Shown here: positions 43,658 to 53,442 of the stretch, piece by piece
How the letters are laid out: each line of letters starts with the position of its first letter
Position numbering within the stretch: position 1 is the first letter of the stretch
NCBI GenBank assembly: GCA_963794155.1
Contig: CAWCCX010000002.1
Span: forward strand, 1 to 64,000
DNA from: Roseiarcus sp963794155
GTDB taxonomy: Bacteria > Pseudomonadota > Alphaproteobacteria > Rhizobiales > Beijerinckiaceae
Direction: 5' to 3'
Length of the DNA: 64,000 nucleotides
Notes under the pieces: model-generated
The model's database searches: none
What the model was told of the DNA's origin: nothing
What the model saw: the letters and a program-made list of their open reading frames with translations, nothing else
Position numbers and translations under genes: made by a program

Positions 43658-45247
43658 ATGAGCGAACTGGATTATTGGAACGCGCGCCTGCTCAAGGGCG
43701 CAATCTCGCGCCGCGAGTTCATGGGACGCGCCGCCGCGCTCGGCGCATCGAGCGTCGCGATCTCAACCATGCTGGCGAGCGCCGAGGCGCGCGCCGACGA
43801 GACGCCCAAGAAAGGCGGCGTGCTGAGGCTCGGCCTCGGCGGCGGCAGCACCACCGACAGCATCGACGTCACCTCCTACAACGACTCGGTGATGATCGAC
43901 ACCGGCCACGGCCTGTTCGACGGCATCGTCGAATGGGGCCAGGATGGCAGGCCGCATCCGGATTTGGCGGAGAGCTGGGAGCCGAAGAACGGCGCGAAGG
44001 ACTGGATCTTCAATCTTCGCAAGGGGATCAACTTCTCGAACGGCAAGGAATTCACCGCCGACGACGCGATCTACTCGCTCAACCTGCACCGCGGCGACAC
44101 CAAGTCCGGCGGCGCGAGCACGTTCAAGCCGGTGACCGACATCAAGAAGCTGGACACGCACCAAATCCAGATCTCGCTGAACGGGCCGGACGCGGACCTG
44201 CCCTACGCGCTGACCGACTATCATGTTCACATGGTGCCTGACGGCTTCAAGGACTGGGCGAAGCCGGTCGGCACCGGCGCATTCAGCCTTGACAAGTTCG
44301 ACCCAGGCGTACGCATTTCGCTCAAGAAGACCCGCGACTACTGGAAGCCGGATCGCGGCTGGCTCGACGGCATCGAGGTCACGGTCATCAATGACGGCTC
44401 GGCGCGGCTCAACGCGCTGATCTCCGGCCAGATCGATGCGATCAATCGTGTGGACCACAAAGCGGTCGCGCTGCTCTCGAAGAGCCCTAAACTTCAGATC
44501 GTGAGAGCTTCGGGCGGGTGGCATGCCGTGATGGCCATGCAGTGCGACAAGGCGCCCTTCGACAATCCCGACATCCGCATGGCGATGAAGCTTGCGACCG
44601 ACCGCGAGCAGATCCTCAAGGCATTGTTCAGCGGCTACGGCACGGTTGGCAACGATCACCCGATCCCGCCGAACGATCCTTATTTCAACAAGGAGCTGCC
44701 CCAGCGCAAATACGACCCCGACAAGGCCGCCGCCGCCTTCAAGAAAGCGGGCCTCACCGATCCGAAGATCCTGCTGCAGGCCTCCGACGCGGCGTTCAAT
44801 GGCGCCGTCGACGAGGGCGCGCTCCTCCAGGCGAGCGCCGGCAAAGCCGGCATCAAGGTCGACCTGAAGAAAGAGCCCGCTGACGGCTTCTGGGACAACG
44901 TCTGGCTCAAGGGCGCGTTCGTCTCGAGCTACTGGGGCGGGCGCGCGGCGGCAACTCAAATGCTCTCGGTCGCATATGCCGCCGGCGCTCCCTGGAACGA
45001 GACGCACTGGAACAACGATAAGTTCGAGAAGCTGCTCGCCGACGCGCGCGGTGAAACGGACGAAGACAAGCGCCGGCCTTACATCTGGGAAATGCAGGCG
45101 ATGCTCAATGAGCAGGGCGGCGCGATCATTCCGGTGTTCAAGGATTGGCTCGACGCCCACCTCGACAAAGTCGGCGGCCATACCCCGCACGGCGGCTTCG
45201 ACATGGACAACGGCTATATCATGCAGAAGGCCTGGCTCAAGAGCTGA
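43658..45247 (+). CDS. Peptide/nickel-type ABC transporter substrate-binding protein
   Basis: 529 aa. Family-5 solute-binding protein. A twin-arginine signal (ISRREFMGRAAALGASSVAI) indicates export by Tat. The mature part has TPKKGGVLRLGLGGG and GLFDGIVEWGQDGRPHPDLAESW, classical for DppA/OppA/NikA proteins. The cargo could be a peptide, an amine or a metal chelate and cannot be chosen from sequence. First gene of a complete importer: it is followed by two permeases and a fused ATPase on the same strand. A 197-bp gap separates it from the first permease. Confidence 0.92.
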   Translation: MSELDYWNARLLKGAISRREFMGRAAALGASSVAISTMLASAEARADETPKKGGVLRLGLGGGSTTDSIDVTSYNDSVMIDTGHGLFDGIVEWGQDGRPHPDLAESWEPKNGAKDWIFNLRKGINFSNGKEFTADDAIYSLNLHRGDTKSGGASTFKPVTDIKKLDTHQIQISLNGPDADLPYALTDYHVHMVPDGFKDWAKPVGTGAFSLDKFDPGVRISLKKTRDYWKPDRGWLDGIEVTVINDGSARLNALISGQIDAINRVDHKAVALLSKSPKLQIVRASGGWHAVMAMQCDKAPFDNPDIRMAMKLATDREQILKALFSGYGTVGNDHPIPPNDPYFNKELPQRKYDPDKAAAAFKKAGLTDPKILLQASDAAFNGAVDEGALLQASAGKAGIKVDLKKEPADGFWDNVWLKGAFVSSYWGGRAAATQMLSVAYAAGAPWNETHWNNDKFEKLLADARGETDEDKRRPYIWEMQAMLNEQGGAIIPVFKDWLDAHLDKVGGHTPHGGFDMDNGYIMQKAWLKS

Positions 45248-45444
45248 ACGCATTTGCGCCGCGTCCGCCCTCGACCGGCGGGCGCGGCTCAATCCAGGAG
45301 TGGGCCGCCGCTATGGTCGGAAGATCGCCGAGCGGGTGAGTGATCCGCTCGGGAACGTCCTGGGGGAGGACAACGTCGAGCGACGGACGGACATCGGCGC
45401 GGGAGTTGCAGCGAGACTCAAGGTGAGGTGAGGGAACCGGCGTT

Positions 45445-46392
45445 GTGTTGAATCTCGTGCTTCAGCGGCTCGGCCTCGGCGTCCTGACCCTGTTCGCCGC
45501 GTCGGTTCTCATCTTCATCGGCACCGAGATTTTGCCAGGCGATCTCGCCTCGGCGATCCTGCAGAATTCCGCCACGCCGGAGAGCCTGGCCAAGCTGCGC
45601 CTTGACCTCGGCCTGGATCGGCCCGCGATTCTGAGATTTTTCGACTGGCTGTTCGGGGCGCTGCGCGGCGATTTCGGCCATTCGCTCGCCAACGGGCGCG
45701 ACGTGCTGACGGAAATCGCGCCTCGGTTCGCCAATACGATGTTTCTCGCCGCTTATGCGGCGATTGTCGCCGTGCCGCTGGCAATCGGGCTTGGGCTGCT
45801 GGCGGCGATTCGGCAGGGCGGCGTCTTCGACCGGCTGGTCAATCTCTTCACGCTGATGACGATCTCGGTGCCGGAATATTTCCTCGCCTACCTGCTCATC
45901 AAGTATGTAGCGGTCGACCTCGGCTGGTTCCCCTCGCTCGCCAACGTGACGCCCGATTCAAGTTTCACCGACCGTCTCTATTACGCCTTCCTGCCCATGG
46001 TCACGCTGGTTCTGGTGATCGTCGCCCATATGATGCGCATGACCCGGGCTTCAGTGCTTTCGGTGATGGCGAGCCCCTATATCGAAATGGCGATCCTCAA
46101 AGGTCTGAGAAAGTCGCGCATCGTCGTGCGCCACGCCCTCCCGAACGCGCTCGCGCCGATCATTTCAGTCGTCGCCCTCAATCTCGCCTATCTCATTGTC
46201 GGCGTGGTCGTGGTCGAGACGGTGTTCGTCTATCCCGGCCTTGGCCAATTGATGGTCGACGAGGTCAGCAAGCACGACGTGCCGGTGGTCCAGGCTTGCG
46301 GACTCATCTTCGCCGCCACCTTCATTCTCCTCAACATGACCGCCGACATTCTCGCCATTCTCTCCAACCCGCGGCTTCGCCAGCCGCGCTGA
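45445..46392 (+). CDS. ABC transporter permease, DppB type
   Basis: 315 aa from a GTG at 45445. Six transmembrane segments. The first extracytoplasmic loop holds FIGTEILPGDLASAIL, and the EAA coupling motif occurs in YIEMAILKGLRKSRIVVRHALPNAL, typical of DppB/OppB permeases. It forms the channel with the downstream DppC-type gene (36 bp away). The annotated GTG has TTG as its second codon; no better start is seen upstream. Confidence 0.92.
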   Translation: MLNLVLQRLGLGVLTLFAASVLIFIGTEILPGDLASAILQNSATPESLAKLRLDLGLDRPAILRFFDWLFGALRGDFGHSLANGRDVLTEIAPRFANTMFLAAYAAIVAVPLAIGLGLLAAIRQGGVFDRLVNLFTLMTISVPEYFLAYLLIKYVAVDLGWFPSLANVTPDSSFTDRLYYAFLPMVTLVLVIVAHMMRMTRASVLSVMASPYIEMAILKGLRKSRIVVRHALPNALAPIISVVALNLAYLIVGVVVVETVFVYPGLGQLMVDEVSKHDVPVVQACGLIFAATFILLNMTADILAILSNPRLRQPR

Positions 46393-46428
46393 CCGGGGCG
46401 TATCAGGCGCGACAAGAGAAAGACCGTT

Positions 46429-47256
46429 ATGCGTATCCGCGGCTACAAGGTGAGCGTCACCGCGCAGATCGGCATCGTCGTCGTCGTGATCAACCTGTTC
46501 GTCGCCCTGTTCGCGCCGCTGATTGCCCCTTTCGATCAGGCAACTCCGGTCGGCGACGCCTGGGCGGATCCGAGCGCCCAGCACTGGCTTGGGCTCGATA
46601 ACCTCGGCCGCGATATCCTGAGCCGCCTGATCTATGGCGCCCGCATGTCGATCGGCCTGTCGCTGGTCATCACCGCGCTCTCCTTCCTCATCGGCGTCAT
46701 TTCGGGGTTCGCCGCCGCGGTCGCCGGAGGCTGGATCGATCAGGCGCTGTCGCGCCTCGTCGACCTGCTCCTGTCGATGCCGACGCTCATATTCGCCTTC
46801 GTGATCCTGTCGGTGCTTGGCTCGGCGCTGCCGGTCCTTATCTTGACGATCGCCATCCTCGACTCGACCAAGGTTTTTCGTCTGGCGAGGTCGGTGGCGG
46901 TCAACATTGTGAGTCTGGAATTCGTCGAGGCTGCCCGGCTACGCGGCGAGGGATGGTGGTGGATCGTGACCCGCGAGGTTCTGCCCAATGCGGTTCCCCC
47001 GCTGACCGCCGAGTTCGGCTTGCGTTTCTGCTTCACCTTCCTATTTATCGCCGCGCTGAGCTTCCTCGGACTCGGCGTTCAGCCGCCCGACGCGGACTGG
47101 GGCAGCATGGTCAAGGACTACCGCGACATGATCAATTTCGGCTCCGCGGCGCCGCTCTATCCCGCAGCGGCAATCGCGATCCTCACCATCGGCGTCAACT
47201 TCATCGTCGATTGGATGCTCTCGATCCATTCGAGAGGCCAGGGAGAAGGCGCATGA
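46429..47256 (+). CDS. ABC transporter permease, DppC type
   Basis: 275 aa. The N-terminal strand and helix (VTAQIGIVVVVINLFVALFAPLIAP) precede the periplasmic LGLDNLGRDILSRLIYGAR signature of DppC/OppC permeases. The coupling loop is FVEAARLRGEGWWWIVTREVLPNAV. Its TGA overlaps the ATG of the ATPase gene (ATGA, 47253-47256), so translation is coupled. Confidence 0.93.
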   Translation: MRIRGYKVSVTAQIGIVVVVINLFVALFAPLIAPFDQATPVGDAWADPSAQHWLGLDNLGRDILSRLIYGARMSIGLSLVITALSFLIGVISGFAAAVAGGWIDQALSRLVDLLLSMPTLIFAFVILSVLGSALPVLILTIAILDSTKVFRLARSVAVNIVSLEFVEAARLRGEGWWWIVTREVLPNAVPPLTAEFGLRFCFTFLFIAALSFLGLGVQPPDADWGSMVKDYRDMINFGSAAPLYPAAAIAILTIGVNFIVDWMLSIHSRGQGEGA

Positions 47257-48941
47257 GCCAACCGCCGCAGGATACTCCCCCACCGAAGGACAATTCAATT
47301 ATCCTCGACGTGCGCGGCATGCGCGTCGCCGTGCGCACCGATGCCGGCGACGGACCGGTCCTGGTCGACGATGTATCGTTGCAACTGAGGCGCGGCGAAG
47401 TGATCGGCCTCATCGGCGAATCGGGCGCCGGCAAATCGACCATCGGCCTCGCCTCGATGGGATATACGCGCCGTGACTGCCACATCGTCGGCGGCAACAT
47501 CATATTCGGCGACACCGACATTCGCGCCATCAGCCTGGATGAGCGGCGGGCGCTGCGCGGACCGAAGATCGCCTATATCGCCCAGAGCGCGGCGGCCTCG
47601 TTCAATCCCGCCCACACGCTGATGGAGCAGGTCTGCGAAGCGTCGGTCCGGCATGGCGTGCTATCGCGGGCGGAGGCGCGGGCGGAGGCGGTGAGCCTGT
47701 TCAAGCAGCTTGATCTGCCGAGCCCCGAGACGATCGGCGGGCGATATCCCCATCAGGTTTCCGGCGGACAGCTTCAGCGGGTGATGGCGGCGATGGCGAT
47801 GGTCGCCAAGCCGGACATCCTCATCTTTGACGAGCCGACGACCGCGCTCGACGTGACCACCCAGGTCGAATGTCTCGCCGCCTTCCGCAAGCTCATCCGC
47901 GAACACGGCACCGCCGCGCTCTACATCACCCACGACCTCGCCGTCGTCGCCCAGATCGCCGATCGCATCATGGTGCTCAGGCGCGGCAAGATGGTCGAAT
48001 TCGGCGATTCGCGGCAAATTCTGCAGGAGCCGAAAGAGGAATATACGCGCCGCTTGGTGACCGAACGCGTCGCCGGCCACAATTTCGTCGACGCCAACAT
48101 CGGCGCCGAGGTCCCGATCCTCGCCATCGACCACGTCAGCGCCAACTATCCCGGCAAGCCAAAGGTGATCGACGACGTCAGCCTTGACGTGCGGAAGGGC
48201 GATACGGTGGCGGTGGTCGGCGAGTCCGGCTCGGGCAAATCGACCCTCGCGCGCGTCGTCACCGGCCTCCTGCCGCGCGTCGCCGGCGACGTGCGCTTCA
48301 ACGGAACGAGCCTGCCGGCGCGCCTGAAGGATCGCACCAAGGACCAGTTGCGCCGGGTGCAAATGATCTACCAGATGCCCGACGTCGCGCTCAATCCGCA
48401 GCACACCTTGCTCGAGACGATCGGCCGGCCGGTGGCGTTCTATTTCAACCGCTCGCGGGAGGAAGTTCGCGTCCGCGCCGCCGAACTGCTGCGGCAGATG
48501 GATCTGCCGGAGTCCTTCATTACCCGCAAGACCAGCGAATTGTCGGGCGGGCAGAAGCAGCGCGTGTCGATCGCCCGGGCGCTGGCCGCCGAACCCGATT
48601 TAATCATCTGCGACGAAGTGACCTCGGCCCTCGATCAATTGGTCGGAGAGGAGATCCTACGGCTGTTGAAGAAGCTGCAGGACGACCTCGGCGTCGCCTA
48701 TCTCTTCATTACCCACGACCTCGGCACGGTCAAGCGAATCGCCAACAAGGTCGCGGTGATGCTGAAGGGCAAGGTGGTCGCGAGCGGCGACACCGCGTCC
48801 GTATTCTCGCCGCCGTATCATCCCTATACTGAATTGCTTCTGTCTTCCGTGCCTGAAATGCGGCCGGAATGGCTCGACGAGGTTCTCGCCGCGCGGGCTG
48901 CGGGCGCCGCGACGACTTCGGCGCTGCTCAGGGCGCCCTGA
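47253..48941 (+). CDS. Fused double ABC ATPase of the peptide/nickel importer
   Basis: 562 aa from the ATG at 47253. Two complete nucleotide-binding domains in one chain, equivalent to DppD and DppF. Domain 1: Walker A GESGAGKST, signature VSGGQLQRVMAAMAMVAKP, Walker B ILIFDEPTTALD. Domain 2: Walker A GESGSGKST, signature LSGGQKQRVSIARALAAEP, Walker B IICDEVTSALD. It energises the permease pair encoded just upstream. The second domain has the usual C-terminal YHPYTELLLSSVPE tail of oligopeptide transporters. Confidence 0.93.
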   Translation: MSQPPQDTPPPKDNSIILDVRGMRVAVRTDAGDGPVLVDDVSLQLRRGEVIGLIGESGAGKSTIGLASMGYTRRDCHIVGGNIIFGDTDIRAISLDERRALRGPKIAYIAQSAAASFNPAHTLMEQVCEASVRHGVLSRAEARAEAVSLFKQLDLPSPETIGGRYPHQVSGGQLQRVMAAMAMVAKPDILIFDEPTTALDVTTQVECLAAFRKLIREHGTAALYITHDLAVVAQIADRIMVLRRGKMVEFGDSRQILQEPKEEYTRRLVTERVAGHNFVDANIGAEVPILAIDHVSANYPGKPKVIDDVSLDVRKGDTVAVVGESGSGKSTLARVVTGLLPRVAGDVRFNGTSLPARLKDRTKDQLRRVQMIYQMPDVALNPQHTLLETIGRPVAFYFNRSREEVRVRAAELLRQMDLPESFITRKTSELSGGQKQRVSIARALAAEPDLIICDEVTSALDQLVGEEILRLLKKLQDDLGVAYLFITHDLGTVKRIANKVAVMLKGKVVASGDTASVFSPPYHPYTELLLSSVPEMRPEWLDEVLAARAAGAATTSALLRAP

Positions 48942-49138
48942 GAGCGGCCCCCGCGGGAGCGGCTGAGAGGCGGCGCTCTGTCCACTCTTGCCGCGCTCGC
49001 GTTTCGTTTCTATACCCCGCCGAAGCCAATAGTCGAACCGGGCGGGAAGCGCACTCGGAGGGCGATTTCTGCCCGGCGCGATGATTGCATGGCTCGGTCG
49101 GCCGACCGATCGACCATGGACAGAACAGGACGTTGTTG

Positions 49139-51403
49139 ATGCGCGCGCCGGGCGGACCGCGTCTGTTATTGCGGCGGCTCCGCGAGGTGATGGCGGAGCC
49201 CGTCACCGCCCAGGCGCGCCTGGATCGCATCGTCGTCCTCATCGCCTCCAACATGGTCGCCGAGGTGTGCTCGCTCTACGTGGTGCGGGCCGACGGAGCG
49301 ATGGAATTGTTCGCCACCGAAGGCCTCAACCGCGAGGCGGTGCATCTCACGACCATGCGGCCGGGCGAAGGCCTAGTCGGCCTGATCGCCTCCAGCGCCG
49401 AGCCGCTGGCGTTGTCCGACGCTCAGCATCATCCCGCCTTTTCCTACAAGCCTGAGACGGGCGAAGAGATCTACCAGTCCTTCCTCGGCGTGCCGGTGCT
49501 GCGCGGCGGCGCGACCATCGGGGTGCTGGTGGTGCAAAACCGGGCGCGGCGCGCCTATTCCGAGGAAGAAATCGAGGCGCTGCAGACGACCGCAATGCTG
49601 CTCGCCGAGATGATCGCGTCCGGCGAGCTGCAGGGGATCGCCGCCCAGGGCGCGCCGATCGCCGTGCGCCGGCAACTGTCGCTCAAGGGCCTCGGCATCG
49701 CCGACGGGCTTGGCCTCGGGCATGTGGTGATGCACCAGCCGCGGGTGACGGTGTCGACGATAGTCGCCGACGACGTGGAGTCTGAGCTCATCCGTCTCGA
49801 GACTGCGATCAGCGCGATGCGCGCCTCCGTCGACAGTCTCATCGATCGCAGCGACGATGGGGTCGGCGGCGAGCACCGCGATGTCCTCGAGGCTTTCCGC
49901 ATGATCGCCCACGATCGCGGCTGGCTGCGCCGGCTGCGCGAGGCGGTGAGTTCGGGACTGACCGCGGAGGCCGCGGTCGAGCGGGTCCATAACGACGCGC
50001 GCGCCAAGCTGCAGCGCCAGACCGACCCTTATCTGCGCGATCGACTGCACGACCTGACGGACATCGCCAACCGCCTGCTCCATCAGCTCGCCGGCCAGAG
50101 CCTTGTCCTCTTGCCCGAGGAGCTGCCGGAGAATGCGATCCTGGTCGCGCGCTCGATGAGTCCGGCGGCGCTGCTCGACTATGATCGCGCGCGGCTCAGG
50201 GGGCTCGTGCTCGAGGAAGCTGGCGAATCGAGCCACATCGCCATCGTCGCCCGGGCGCTCGCGATCCCCGCGGTCAGCGACATCGCGAACATATCCGAGA
50301 TCGTCGAGCAGGGCGACGCGATCATCGTCGATGGGGACGCGGGCGAGATCTATCTGCGTCCGCCGCCGGACGTCGAGGCGGCCTATGCGGAAAAAGCGCG
50401 CATGCGCGCCAGGCGCCAGGCGCAATATCGGGCCCTCCGCGACGCGCCGACGATCAGCCTCGACGGCATATCGATCGGTCTGCACATGAACGCCGGCCTC
50501 CTCGTCGACATGCCGCACCTTGCCGAAACCGGCGCGAAGTCAATCGGCCTCTTCCGCACTGAGCTTCAATTCATGCTCGCCTCGCGCTTTCCGCGGCCGG
50601 GGGCGCAGCAGCAGCTCTACCGCGCCATCCTCGACGCCGCCGGCGACCGGCCGGTCACCTTCCGCACGCTCGACATCGGCGGCGACAAGCTCCTGCCCTA
50701 TATGAAAGGCTTCGAGGAGGAGAATCCCGCGCTCGGATGGCGCGCCCTTCGGATCGGGCTCGATCGCCCGCCGCTGCTAAGGATGCAATTTAGGGCCTTC
50801 GTGCGCGCCGCCGAGGGGCGCGACCTCAGGGTCATGGCCCCGATGGTCTCCACGGTGGATGAATTCAAAGTCGCCCGCGCGATGTTCGATCGCGAGCTCG
50901 CCTTGAGCGTCGGCCGCGGCTATGCGCCTCCGCGCACGGCCAGTCTCGGAGTGATGGTCGAAGTGCCGTCGCTGTTGTGGCAGATCGACGAGATTGCGGC
51001 GGCCGCGGACTTTCTTTCGGTCGGGTCGAACGACCTGATGCAATATCTCTACGCCGTCGATCGCGACAATCGCCGGGTTGCCAATCGCTTCGATCCGCTC
51101 AGCGTCGGCTTCCTGCGAGCCCTCCGTTCGATCGCCGAAGCGGGGGAGCGGCACGGAACGCCGGTGACGTTGTGCGGGGAGATCGGCGGACGGACGCTCG
51201 AAGCGATGACGCTGATGGCGATCGGCTACCGCGATCTTTCGATGTCGGCGCCGTCAATCGGCCCGGTCAAGGCGATGACGCTCACGCTCGATATCGGCGA
51301 GGCGGGGCGCGAGGTCGAGGCGATGCTGGTGAAAGGGCGCGAGGACGCCTCGCTGCGAGAGCCGCTGCAGCGGCTGGCAGAGCGGCTCGGCGTGCGCCTG
51401 TAG
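49139..51403 (+). CDS. ptsP: Phosphoenolpyruvate-protein phosphotransferase PtsP (EI-Ntr)
   Basis: 754 aa from the ATG at 49139 (MRAPGGPRLLLRRLREVM). First enzyme of the nitrogen PTS: takes phosphate from PEP and hands it to NPr, a regulatory relay in Alphaproteobacteria. N-terminal GAF domain (about 20-160, ASNMVAEVCSLYVV and FLGVPVLRGG). Then the EI domains, with the phospho-histidine in GESSHIAIVARAL, the PEP-binding GLFRTELQFM, and SVGSNDLMQYLYAVDRDN. The C-terminus closes with the TLCGEIGGR catalytic cysteine motif. The start fits the family better than the earlier ATG at 49085. Confidence 0.95.
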   Translation: MRAPGGPRLLLRRLREVMAEPVTAQARLDRIVVLIASNMVAEVCSLYVVRADGAMELFATEGLNREAVHLTTMRPGEGLVGLIASSAEPLALSDAQHHPAFSYKPETGEEIYQSFLGVPVLRGGATIGVLVVQNRARRAYSEEEIEALQTTAMLLAEMIASGELQGIAAQGAPIAVRRQLSLKGLGIADGLGLGHVVMHQPRVTVSTIVADDVESELIRLETAISAMRASVDSLIDRSDDGVGGEHRDVLEAFRMIAHDRGWLRRLREAVSSGLTAEAAVERVHNDARAKLQRQTDPYLRDRLHDLTDIANRLLHQLAGQSLVLLPEELPENAILVARSMSPAALLDYDRARLRGLVLEEAGESSHIAIVARALAIPAVSDIANISEIVEQGDAIIVDGDAGEIYLRPPPDVEAAYAEKARMRARRQAQYRALRDAPTISLDGISIGLHMNAGLLVDMPHLAETGAKSIGLFRTELQFMLASRFPRPGAQQQLYRAILDAAGDRPVTFRTLDIGGDKLLPYMKGFEEENPALGWRALRIGLDRPPLLRMQFRAFVRAAEGRDLRVMAPMVSTVDEFKVARAMFDRELALSVGRGYAPPRTASLGVMVEVPSLLWQIDEIAAAADFLSVGSNDLMQYLYAVDRDNRRVANRFDPLSVGFLRALRSIAEAGERHGTPVTLCGEIGGRTLEAMTLMAIGYRDLSMSAPSIGPVKAMTLTLDIGEAGREVEAMLVKGREDASLREPLQRLAERLGVRL

Positions 51404-51452
51404 CGAGGCGAGCGTCCCTCCCCGTCCCGCTCCGTCCCTTCCGAGTTTCTTC

Positions 51453-52529
51453 ATGGCCGCCAACGACAATCTCGATCTGATCCTGCGCCGACACCAGGAA
51501 ATCGCCGCGCGCCTCGCTGAGGGCGTCGCCGGGGCGCAATATTCCACATTGTCGCGCGAGCTCAGCGAACTCGAGCCCGTGGTCGCGGCGGTCAGGGCGT
51601 TCCAGGCCAAAGACAACGAGCGCGCCGATCTCAAGGCGCTGCTTCAGGAACCGGACCTGGACGCAGACGTGCGCGCCATGGCCGCCGCCGAACTCGCCGC
51701 CGCCGAAGCCGAGGCTGACGCGATGGCGAAGGCGATTCGGATTGCGCTGCTGCCAAAAGACGCCGCCGACGAGGGCGGCGCGATCCTCGAGGTCAGAGCC
51801 GGTACGGGCGGCGACGAAGCGGCGCTATTTGCCGGCGATCTGTTCCGAATGTACGTCAAATACGCCGAGCGGAAGCGGTGGAAGGTCGAAATTCTGTCGA
51901 TGAGCGAGGGAACGGCCGGGGGATTCAAGGAAATCGTCGCCGAAATATCCGGCCGCGGCGTGTTCGCGCGGCTCAAGTTCGAGAGCGGCGTGCATCGGGT
52001 GCAGCGTGTGCCGGCGACCGAGACCCAGGGACGCATCCATACTTCGGCCGCGACCGTCGCCGTGCTGCCGATCGCGGGGGAGGCGGACTTCGTCATCAAC
52101 GAGGCCGATCTCAAGATCGACACCTACCGCTCCTCTGGCGCCGGCGGACAGCATGTCAACAAGACCGAATCGGCGATCCGCATCACTCATCTGCCGACCG
52201 GCGCGGTGGTCGCGATGCAGGAGGAGCGCTCCCAGCATCGCAATCGCCAGAAGGCGATGGCGCTTCTGCGCTCGCGCATCCTCGACGCCCGAAACCAGAA
52301 GCTCGAGGCCGAGCGGGCGCAAGAGCGGCGCTCGCAGGTCGGTTCCGGCGATCGGTCGCAGCGGGTCCGGACCTATAATTTCCCGCAAGGTCGGGTGACT
52401 GACCATCGCATCAACCTGACGCTTTATTCGCTCGACCGGATCATGGACGGGGAGGGTCTCGATGACGTCATCGACGCTCTTGCGGCCGAGCGTCAGGCGG
52501 AGCTGCTCGCCGCGCAGGCGGCCTCGTGA
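51453..52529 (+). CDS. prfA: Peptide chain release factor 1
   Basis: 358 aa. Terminates translation at UAA and UAG. The stop-codon recognition tripeptide PAT occurs in RVPATETQGRIHTSAA, and the catalytic GGQ at residues 231-233 lies in SSGAGGQHVNKTES. Full length. Its TGA overlaps a GTG of the downstream nadD (GTGA at 52526-52529). The usual partner prmC, which methylates the GGQ glutamine, does not follow here. Confidence 0.97.
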   Translation: MAANDNLDLILRRHQEIAARLAEGVAGAQYSTLSRELSELEPVVAAVRAFQAKDNERADLKALLQEPDLDADVRAMAAAELAAAEAEADAMAKAIRIALLPKDAADEGGAILEVRAGTGGDEAALFAGDLFRMYVKYAERKRWKVEILSMSEGTAGGFKEIVAEISGRGVFARLKFESGVHRVQRVPATETQGRIHTSAATVAVLPIAGEADFVINEADLKIDTYRSSGAGGQHVNKTESAIRITHLPTGAVVAMQEERSQHRNRQKAMALLRSRILDARNQKLEAERAQERRSQVGSGDRSQRVRTYNFPQGRVTDHRINLTLYSLDRIMDGEGLDDVIDALAAERQAELLAAQAAS

Positions 52530-53170
52530 CGCCCGTCCCGCGCCTGCCTCCATTCGCACCGGGCATGCGGATCGGGCTGCTCGGCGGCTCGTTCAACCCG
52601 CCGCACGAGGGCCATGCCCTCATCACCCGCCTGGCGCTGAGGCGTCTCGGGCTCGATCGCGTCTGGTGGCTCGTGACGCCAGGCAATCCGCTCAAATCGC
52701 AAGACGAGCTGGCGGCGCTCAAGAAGCGCGTCGAGGCGGCGCGGCGTCTCGTTGCAGGGCCGCGCGTTGTCGTGACCGACGTCGAAGCGCGCATCGGTTC
52801 GCGCTACACGTACGAGACGCTGTCATGGATCAAGCGGCGCGCGCCCTCCGTCCATTTCGTCTGGATCATGGGCGCGGACAACCTGCGGCAGTTCCACCGC
52901 TGGCGCCACTGGCGCGCAATCGCCGCGCTCGTGCCGATCGTCGTCGTTGACCGGCCCGGCTCGACCTTGAGCGCGACCTCCGGGCGCGCCGGCGCGGCAT
53001 TGGCGCGTTGGCGGGCGCCCGAGCGCGACGCGGCGCGCTTTGCAGCCATGCGGCCGCCAGCGCTCCTCTTTCTGCATGGGCGGCGCTCTGGGCTATCGTC
53101 TACGGTCCTGCGGAATGCAGTCGGGGTCCGGGAGCGAGGCTCTCGTTCAAACAAGGCCGGTTTGGCTTGA
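52526..53170 (+). CDS. nadD: Nicotinate-nucleotide adenylyltransferase NadD
   Basis: 214 aa from a GTG overlapping the prfA stop by 4 bp. Makes nicotinate adenine dinucleotide in NAD synthesis. Nucleotidyltransferase motifs: GLLGGSFNPPHEGHALI with the (H/T)xGH, WWLVTPGNPLKS, VWIMGADNLRQFHRW, and the C-terminal SSTVLRNAV (ISSTxIR type). In most relatives nadD lies near obg or rsfS, so the link with prfA is unusual. The following 272 bp (53171-53442) hold no recognised gene. Confidence 0.93.
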   Translation: MTPVPRLPPFAPGMRIGLLGGSFNPPHEGHALITRLALRRLGLDRVWWLVTPGNPLKSQDELAALKKRVEAARRLVAGPRVVVTDVEARIGSRYTYETLSWIKRRAPSVHFVWIMGADNLRQFHRWRHWRAIAALVPIVVVDRPGSTLSATSGRAGAALARWRAPERDAARFAAMRPPALLFLHGRRSGLSSTVLRNAVGVRERGSRSNKAGLA

Positions 53171-53442
53171 TGGCCTTGAGGGATGCGTAGAGCAACGCGT
53201 TTCGAGGTCTTACGTGGAATTGAACGACAACAGCCCGCGCATGCCGTCTCCTGGTTGGCTCCGACTCATTCGGCTCGCTTGCGTTATCGACCTCGATCTG
53301 CCAACCTGTTGCAATGCAGCATCGACGGGCGAGGTCGGGGTGACCACAGCTTCAACAGAAGCGGGGGGCGCGGAACCCGACTTTCCCTCCCGTCGCTCAC
53401 GGGCGTTTATACTACGCTTGTTTCCAGACACAGACGCATGAG

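Noticed and set aside
43763..45292. 509-codon minus-strand open frame
   Set aside because: Antisense of the solute-binding protein; no motif of its own.
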